Of a stretch of 12,501 bases of DNA, positions 3,956 through 12,501 are shown one piece after another. The stretch comes from Caldilineae bacterium (lineage in GTDB: Bacteria; Chloroflexota; Anaerolineae; J102). The notes under the pieces are model-generated. The model was not told where the DNA came from. It saw nothing but the letters and a program-made list of their open reading frames with translations, and did not search any database. How positions within the stretch are numbered: the stretch's first letter is position 1; each line of letters begins with the position of its first letter. The stretch lies in assembly GCA_011176555.1 (NCBI GenBank), contig DUEF01000124.1:1-12501 (forward strand), given 5' to 3'. Both the position numbers and the translations under genes were made by a program.

Positions 3956-6900
3956 TTACGAATCGTTCTCCTCCGCAGAAACGCTGACTTCGGCCTGGTC
4001 ATCGCTCTCCAGACCCAAGTCATCGCCGAGCAAAGCATCCAGGTCGGCTTCAGGCATGCCCATTCCCAGCGGCAAGCCCATTTCGGCGATGGCTTCCGTG
4101 TCGAACGAAGCGTCCAACACGGTATCGAGACCCTCGATAACCTCTTCCGCTTCTCGAGCAGAGACCTCCTGCACGGCGGCGCGCTGTGCGGCGGCCTGCA
4201 TCCGCGCCCGGAAACCGGTGCCGACGGGAATCAGTTTACCAATGATGACATTCTCCTTGAGACCGCGCAGATCATCTGTGGCGCCGCGCACGGCCGCATC
4301 AGTCAGTACGCGTGTCGTCTCCTGGAAGGAAGCCGCGGCCAGGAAACTATCCGTATTCAACGACGCTTTGGTCACGCCCATCAGCGTGTACTCGAATTTA
4401 GCCGGTTGACCTCCCTCGGCCAAAATTCTTTCGTTTTCCTCTCGCAGATTGTTCTGATCCGCCAATTCACCAGGCAGCAAGTCGGTGTCGCCCGACTCCA
4501 GGATCGTGACGCGGCGCAGCATCTGACGTAGGATGATCTCGATATGCTTATCGTGAATGCCCACGCCCTGAGAACGATACACTTTCTGAACTTCGTTCAG
4601 CAGATAGAGTTGACAGGCCTCTCGACCCTGAATGCGCAGCACTTCCTTCGGATTCTTGGACCCTTCGGTGAGTTGCTCTCCGGCCTGCACATGATCGCCC
4701 TTTTCCACGCGCAAACGGGCGGTCGGCGAAATAGGGCTGGTCCAGGTCTCGGTCTCCTCGCGACGCACAAACAGCACATTGCCTTCGGAGAAGATCTCAC
4801 CGTCCATGCCAGCAACGATCTCGTTCTCCTCGGCGTCTCGGGCCACGACCGTATCCGCCTGCACCCTGTCGCCGTCAGCGATCAAGATCTCGTAGCCTGC
4901 AGGAACTTCGATTTCTCGCCTGAGCAGGCGCGTGTCGGTCACTGAAACCGTGCGCACTTCACCCTCCCAGTATACGTCGAACACGCCGTCGATTTCACTG
5001 ATGACCGCCTCACCTTTGGGATTCCGGGCCTCGAATAGCTCTTCGACGCGGGGCAGACCCTGGGTGATATCATCGCCAGCCGCGACGCCGCCGGTGTGGA
5101 AAGTACGCAACGTCAACTGCGTGCCGGGCTCACCGATAGACTGGGCGGCGATGATCCCGACCGCCTCGCCAAGCTCGACCATGCCGCCGCGCCCCAGGTC
5201 GCGTCCGTAACACTTTTGACAAATGCCATGACGCGCATCACAGGACAGCGGCGAGCGCACGTAAACCTTCTCGACGCCTGCATTCACGATTTCGTTCACA
5301 TCATCTTCACTTAGCAACGTATCCGTCGGTGCAAGAATGGAGCCAGAATCGGGATCAACGATATCGGTCAGAACCACTCGGCCCAACATCCGTTCACCGA
5401 AACGAATGCCCATTTCTTCCGCATCCGATTTCAACAGCCAAATGCCCGCCGCGGTTCCGCAGTCCTCCTCCATAATGATCACGTCCTGCGCCACATCCAC
5501 CAGACGCCGGGTCAGATAACCCGCATCCGCCGTGCGCAAGGCTGTATCGGCCAAACCCTTGCGGGCGCCATGGGTGCTCAGGAAGTACTCGAGTGCGGTC
5601 AAACCTTCACGGAAGTTGGAGCGAATGGGCAGAGCGATAATACGACCCGAAGGATCGGCCATGAGCCCACGCATACCGGCAAGCTGGCGAATGGGCTGCA
5701 CCCCACCTTTTGTCGCACCCGACCGGGACATTGCGCCCAACCCTTCGCGTGGGTCGAGCAGCCGCTGCACTTCTCGGGTGAGATCATCTGTGGCGTGGGT
5801 CCATAACTCGACCACTTTGTTGTACTTCTCGTCCTCGGTGATCAGGCCGCGCCGATACTGCCGCTCGGCCTCTTCCACCTCGGCCGTGGTGCTCCCAATA
5901 ATCTCGTTTTTGGCCTCAGGGACGTGAATGTCGCTGATGGCGATAGTCGAACCTGAAATGGTGGCGTAACGAAAGCCGATATCCTTGATCGTGTCAACGA
6001 CCGTGACCGTCGACTCAGGGCCAAGTCGCTTGTAACACGCTGCCACTAAATCATTGAGCCCGCCTTTATCCAGAGCCTCATTGATGAAGCGCAATTCAGG
6101 CGGCATGTGGTAATTGAAAATGACGCGACCAACCGTGGTGGCAATCGCACCGCTCGGCGTCTCATCATTGGGCACGATGGAACGCTCATGGAAGGACTCG
6201 AGGATGTCACGATACGCCGCAGGACCAATGCCCGGCAAATCGATCAAACCCTTGCGACCTCGCTGCTGCAAAATGGCGACGATGCCGCCGGCGCTCTCCA
6301 CGCCAGCCTCCGCCAGGGCGATCTCCACCCGTTCGGGCAATCCCAGCGAAGTCATAGGGACGTTGTTCAACCAACTCTCGTAGTAAAACGTGATGGGAGT
6401 GCGCAAACCCACGTGTCCCAGTTCGTAGGCTAGTAGAACTTCTTCGTAATCATCGAAAATCTTGTCTACTCCCGCCTCATGCTCACCCTCCACGGTCAAG
6501 TAGTAGCAACCCAGCACCATGTCCTTGGAAGGCCCGACGATGGGGTCTCCAGATGCAGGTTTGAGCAAGTTTTTGGTGGAAAGCATGTATTCACGCGCTT
6601 CGGCCACAGCCTGATCAGACAGGGGCACATGCACCGCCATCTGGTCGCCATCGAAGTCCGCGTTGAAGGCGGCGCAGACCAGGGGGTGAAGCTGGATGGC
6701 GCTGCCCTCGACGAGCATGACCTCAAATGCCTGGATGCCCAGACGGTGGAGAGTCGGCGCCCGGTTGAGCAACACAGGTCGGGTTTTGATAATCTCTTCG
6801 AGCACATCCCAAACGGCCGGGTCCATGCGATCGACCAAGCGCTTCGCGCTTTTGATGTTGTGGGCGAAGTTGTGTTCGACCAACATGCGCATGACAAAAG

Positions 6901-8539
6901 GCTTGAAGAGCTCCAACGCCATCTTTTTGGGTAGGCCGCACTGGTGGAGTTGAAGTTTCGGGCCGACGACGATCACCGACCGGCCGGAATAGTCCACGCG
7001 CTTGCCCAAAAGGTTACGGCGGAAACGCCCTTGCTTGCCTTTGAGCAAATCGCTGAGCGATTTGAGTTTGCGCTTGCCGCTGCGACTGACCGCGCGGCCG
7101 CGCCGGCCGTTGTCAATGAGGCTATCGACAGCCTCTTGTAGCATACGTTTCTCGTTGCGCACAATCACATCGGGCGCGCCCAACTCCAGCAAGCGGCGCA
7201 GGCGGTTGTTGCGATTGATCACGCGGCGGTAGAGGTCGTTGAGATCGCTGGTGGCGAAACGGCCGCCATCCAATTGCACCATGGGTCGCAAATCCGGGGG
7301 AATCACCGGCAAAACAGTGAGGATCATCCACTCGGGCTTGTTGCCGCTCTTGCGAAAGGATTCGACCACCCGCAAACGCTTGGCGTCTTTGCGCCGGCGC
7401 TGTTTGGAGCGGGTCGTACGGATGCTCTGCCGCAGTTCGACGGCCATTTTATCCAGATCCAGCTTTTTGATTAACTCGTAAGCTGCTTCCGCGCCCATCC
7501 CGGCCCGGAAGATATTGCCCCAGCGGTCTTCCAGATCGCGATACTGGGTTTCAGTCAACAAATCTCCCTCTTGCAGGCTCTTCAATTCCTTGATCTGAGC
7601 ATCGATCTGCTGGCGAGCGACATCTTCTTCCGCGGCGATGGCGTCGTAGATGCGCTGTAACACTTCCTCGGCCTCGCGGCGGTGGTTATCCCGCTTGCTC
7701 GCAGCCAGGGTGCGCGCAGATTCGATAGCCAGATTCCGCTCATTTTCCAGATCGCTCAACCGCTCCTGTAGCGCTTGATTCAGGGTGTCCTGATGTCCGC
7801 GCTCGATGATCTCACCCGCTTCGATCAACGGTTCATCCGACCAGGACAGCATCACCGGTTCGCCGAGCTTCTTGCCCAGATTCTCTTCGATGAAGGCCTG
7901 TAGTTCTAGCCCGACCTTGGTGGTGACCTCGGCCGCGCTGGCTTCCAGCGTCTGCTCGGCGGCTTCGATGGCCGCGATCTCCTCAGCGTCGACCGCTTCG
8001 ATGGCGATGTCCCGCGCGCTTTCGATGGCCTGGATCTGGCCGCTGGCGTCGGCTTCTATGCGGGCGAAGCGGGAGTGCATTTCCCGTTCGAGGCGCTGCA
8101 AAGCACGCCCGCGCTGATCTTCATCCACTTTGGTGATGATGTACTGCGCGAAGTAAAGCACCCGCTCCAGATTACGCGGCGAGATGTTGAGCAAAAGCCC
8201 CAAGCGACTGGGCACGCCCTTGACGTACCAGATGTGCGTAACGGGGGTCGCAAGCTGGATGTGCCCCATGCGCTCGCGCCGCACGCGCGACGGCGCCACT
8301 TCGACGCCGCACTTGTCACACACGATGCCCTTGTGGCGGACGCGCTTGTATTTGCCGCAGTAGCATTCCCAATCTCGCGTCGGTCCGAAAATACGTTCGC
8401 AGAACAGGCCATCTCTTTCAGGTCTTAACGTACGATAGTTGATTGTCTCTGGCTTAAGCACCTCGCCGTGAGACCAGTCCAGAATCTTTTCTGGAGAAGC
8501 GAGGCTAATACGAATGGCATCAAAATTGTTGACTTTCAA
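3956..8539 (-). CDS. rpoC: DNA-directed RNA polymerase subunit beta' (TTG start)
   Basis: Beta' forms the RNA polymerase clamp and carries the catalytic metal. The 1527-residue product starts at TTG (8539-8537) behind GGAGG at 8551-8547, 7 nt spacing. Zinc site 1: Cys59, 61, 74, 77. Switch 2/rudder region GKRVDYSGR is at 512-520. The Mg-binding NADFDGD is at 626-632 (Asp628, 630, 632). The bridge helix lies around 995-1022. Zinc site 2: Cys1027, 1100, 1107, 1110. Trigger loop QLTLRTFHTGG is at 1141-1151 with His1148, and it lacks the large E. coli SI3 insertion. Residues about 142-324 are a Glu/Ala-rich, charged, probably coiled-coil insertion, at the place where Thermus has its large non-conserved domain and E. 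coli and Bacillus have almost nothing. The C-terminal tail is acidic (EENDS). It follows rpoB by 80 nt and is closed by a strong terminator. Confidence 0.99.
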   Translation of the reverse strand: MKVNNFDAIRISLASPEKILDWSHGEVLKPETINYRTLRPERDGLFCERIFGPTRDWECYCGKYKRVRHKGIVCDKCGVEVAPSRVRRERMGHIQLATPVTHIWYVKGVPSRLGLLLNISPRNLERVLYFAQYIITKVDEDQRGRALQRLEREMHSRFARIEADASGQIQAIESARDIAIEAVDAEEIAAIEAAEQTLEASAAEVTTKVGLELQAFIEENLGKKLGEPVMLSWSDEPLIEAGEIIERGHQDTLNQALQERLSDLENERNLAIESARTLAASKRDNHRREAEEVLQRIYDAIAAEEDVARQQIDAQIKELKSLQEGDLLTETQYRDLEDRWGNIFRAGMGAEAAYELIKKLDLDKMAVELRQSIRTTRSKQRRRKDAKRLRVVESFRKSGNKPEWMILTVLPVIPPDLRPMVQLDGGRFATSDLNDLYRRVINRNNRLRRLLELGAPDVIVRNEKRMLQEAVDSLIDNGRRGRAVSRSGKRKLKSLSDLLKGKQGRFRRNLLGKRVDYSGRSVIVVGPKLQLHQCGLPKKMALELFKPFVMRMLVEHNFAHNIKSAKRLVDRMDPAVWDVLEEIIKTRPVLLNRAPTLHRLGIQAFEVMLVEGSAIQLHPLVCAAFNADFDGDQMAVHVPLSDQAVAEAREYMLSTKNLLKPASGDPIVGPSKDMVLGCYYLTVEGEHEAGVDKIFDDYEEVLLAYELGHVGLRTPITFYYESWLNNVPMTSLGLPERVEIALAEAGVESAGGIVAILQQRGRKGLIDLPGIGPAAYRDILESFHERSIVPNDETPSGAIATTVGRVIFNYHMPPELRFINEALDKGGLNDLVAACYKRLGPESTVTVVDTIKDIGFRYATISGSTIAISDIHVPEAKNEIIGSTTAEVEEAERQYRRGLITEDEKYNKVVELWTHATDDLTREVQRLLDPREGLGAMSRSGATKGGVQPIRQLAGMRGLMADPSGRIIALPIRSNFREGLTALEYFLSTHGARKGLADTALRTADAGYLTRRLVDVAQDVIIMEEDCGTAAGIWLLKSDAEEMGIRFGERMLGRVVLTDIVDPDSGSILAPTDTLLSEDDVNEIVNAGVEKVYVRSPLSCDARHGICQKCYGRDLGRGGMVELGEAVGIIAAQSIGEPGTQLTLRTFHTGGVAAGDDITQGLPRVEELFEARNPKGEAVISEIDGVFDVYWEGEVRTVSVTDTRLLRREIEVPAGYEILIADGDRVQADTVVARDAEENEIVAGMDGEIFSEGNVLFVRREETETWTSPISPTARLRVEKGDHVQAGEQLTEGSKNPKEVLRIQGREACQLYLLNEVQKVYRSQGVGIHDKHIEIILRQMLRRVTILESGDTDLLPGELADQNNLREENERILAEGGQPAKFEYTLMGVTKASLNTDSFLAAASFQETTRVLTDAAVRGATDDLRGLKENVIIGKLIPVGTGFRARMQAAAQRAAVQEVSAREAEEVIEGLDTVLDASFDTEAIAEMGLPLGMGMPEADLDALLGDDLGLESDDQAEVSVSAEENDS

Positions 8540-8619
8540 GTTGGAACCTCCAAGCGCTACTTGTCGGGAGTCGGAGATTGAATATCACCGGGCGAAACGT
8601 TTATACTGAGCCTGCTGCT
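8540..8619 (-). promoter_or_regulatory. rpoB-rpoC intergenic gap with rpoC ribosome-binding site
   Basis: This 80-nt gap holds GGAGG (8551-8547), placed 7 nt before a TTG and fixing the rpoC start there. TATAAA occurs just after the rpoB stop, but no -35 lies at a suitable distance, so no internal promoter is called. No terminator hairpin is seen, consistent with rpoB and rpoC being one transcript. Confidence 0.7.
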
Positions 8620-12477
<3,858 letters not shown>

Positions 12478-12483
12478 GCAGAT

Positions 12484-12488
12484 TCCTC
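12484..12488 (-). promoter_or_regulatory. Ribosome-binding site of rpoB
   Basis: GAGGA stands 6 nt before the ATG and supports it as the start. The remaining bases to the right edge (to 12501) show no promoter or gene. Confidence 0.75.
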
Positions 12489-12501
12489 ATAAAGAGCGAA
12501 G

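Noticed and set aside
8590..8619. Internal promoter between rpoB and rpoC (TATAAA)
   Set aside because: No acceptable -35 lies 15-19 nt upstream.

Overview
This window is a chromosomal housekeeping region that carries core transcription and translation genes, all on the minus strand. In transcription order (right to left) they are rpoB, rpoC, rpsL, rpsG, fusA and the 5' end of tuf, which runs off the left edge. This is the widespread bacterial rpoBC + str gene order. Moderate GC content, the gene order, the RpoC N-terminus and the large insertions in RpoB and RpoC suggest a member of the Chloroflexota (Anaerolineae/Caldilineae-like). That assignment rests on remembered family resemblance, not on a search. 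There are no tRNA or rRNA genes, mobile elements, CRISPR arrays or accessory genes.

Layout: rpoB (12477 to 8620) and rpoC (8539 to 3956) are separated by 80 nt and form one unit whose promoter lies outside the window. A hairpin with a T-run (3880 to 3831) looks like the rpoBC terminator. A good sigma70-type promoter (3907 to 3879) overlaps its upstream edge and would drive rpsL-rpsG-fusA. The rpsL leader can fold into a three-way junction just before the ribosome-binding site. A 260-nt structured gap separates rpsL from rpsG. The rpsG-fusA gap is 66 nt. After fusA a near-consensus extended -10 promoter (404 to 376) starts a leader of about 240 nt before tuf.

The genes make the two large subunits of RNA polymerase, two 30S proteins (S12 at the decoding centre, S7 at the head and E site) and the two elongation GTPases EF-G and EF-Tu. 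Coding content is ordinary. The unusual content is in the non-coding gaps: the tuf, rpsL and rpsG leaders each hold the same 8-mer (GTTGGCGA, extended to a shared 10-mer in tuf and rpsL), always on the transcribed strand and always at the 5' side of a possible hairpin. This may be a shared regulatory RNA element for translation genes in this lineage. It is a hypothesis from reading one sequence, with no comparative support available here.
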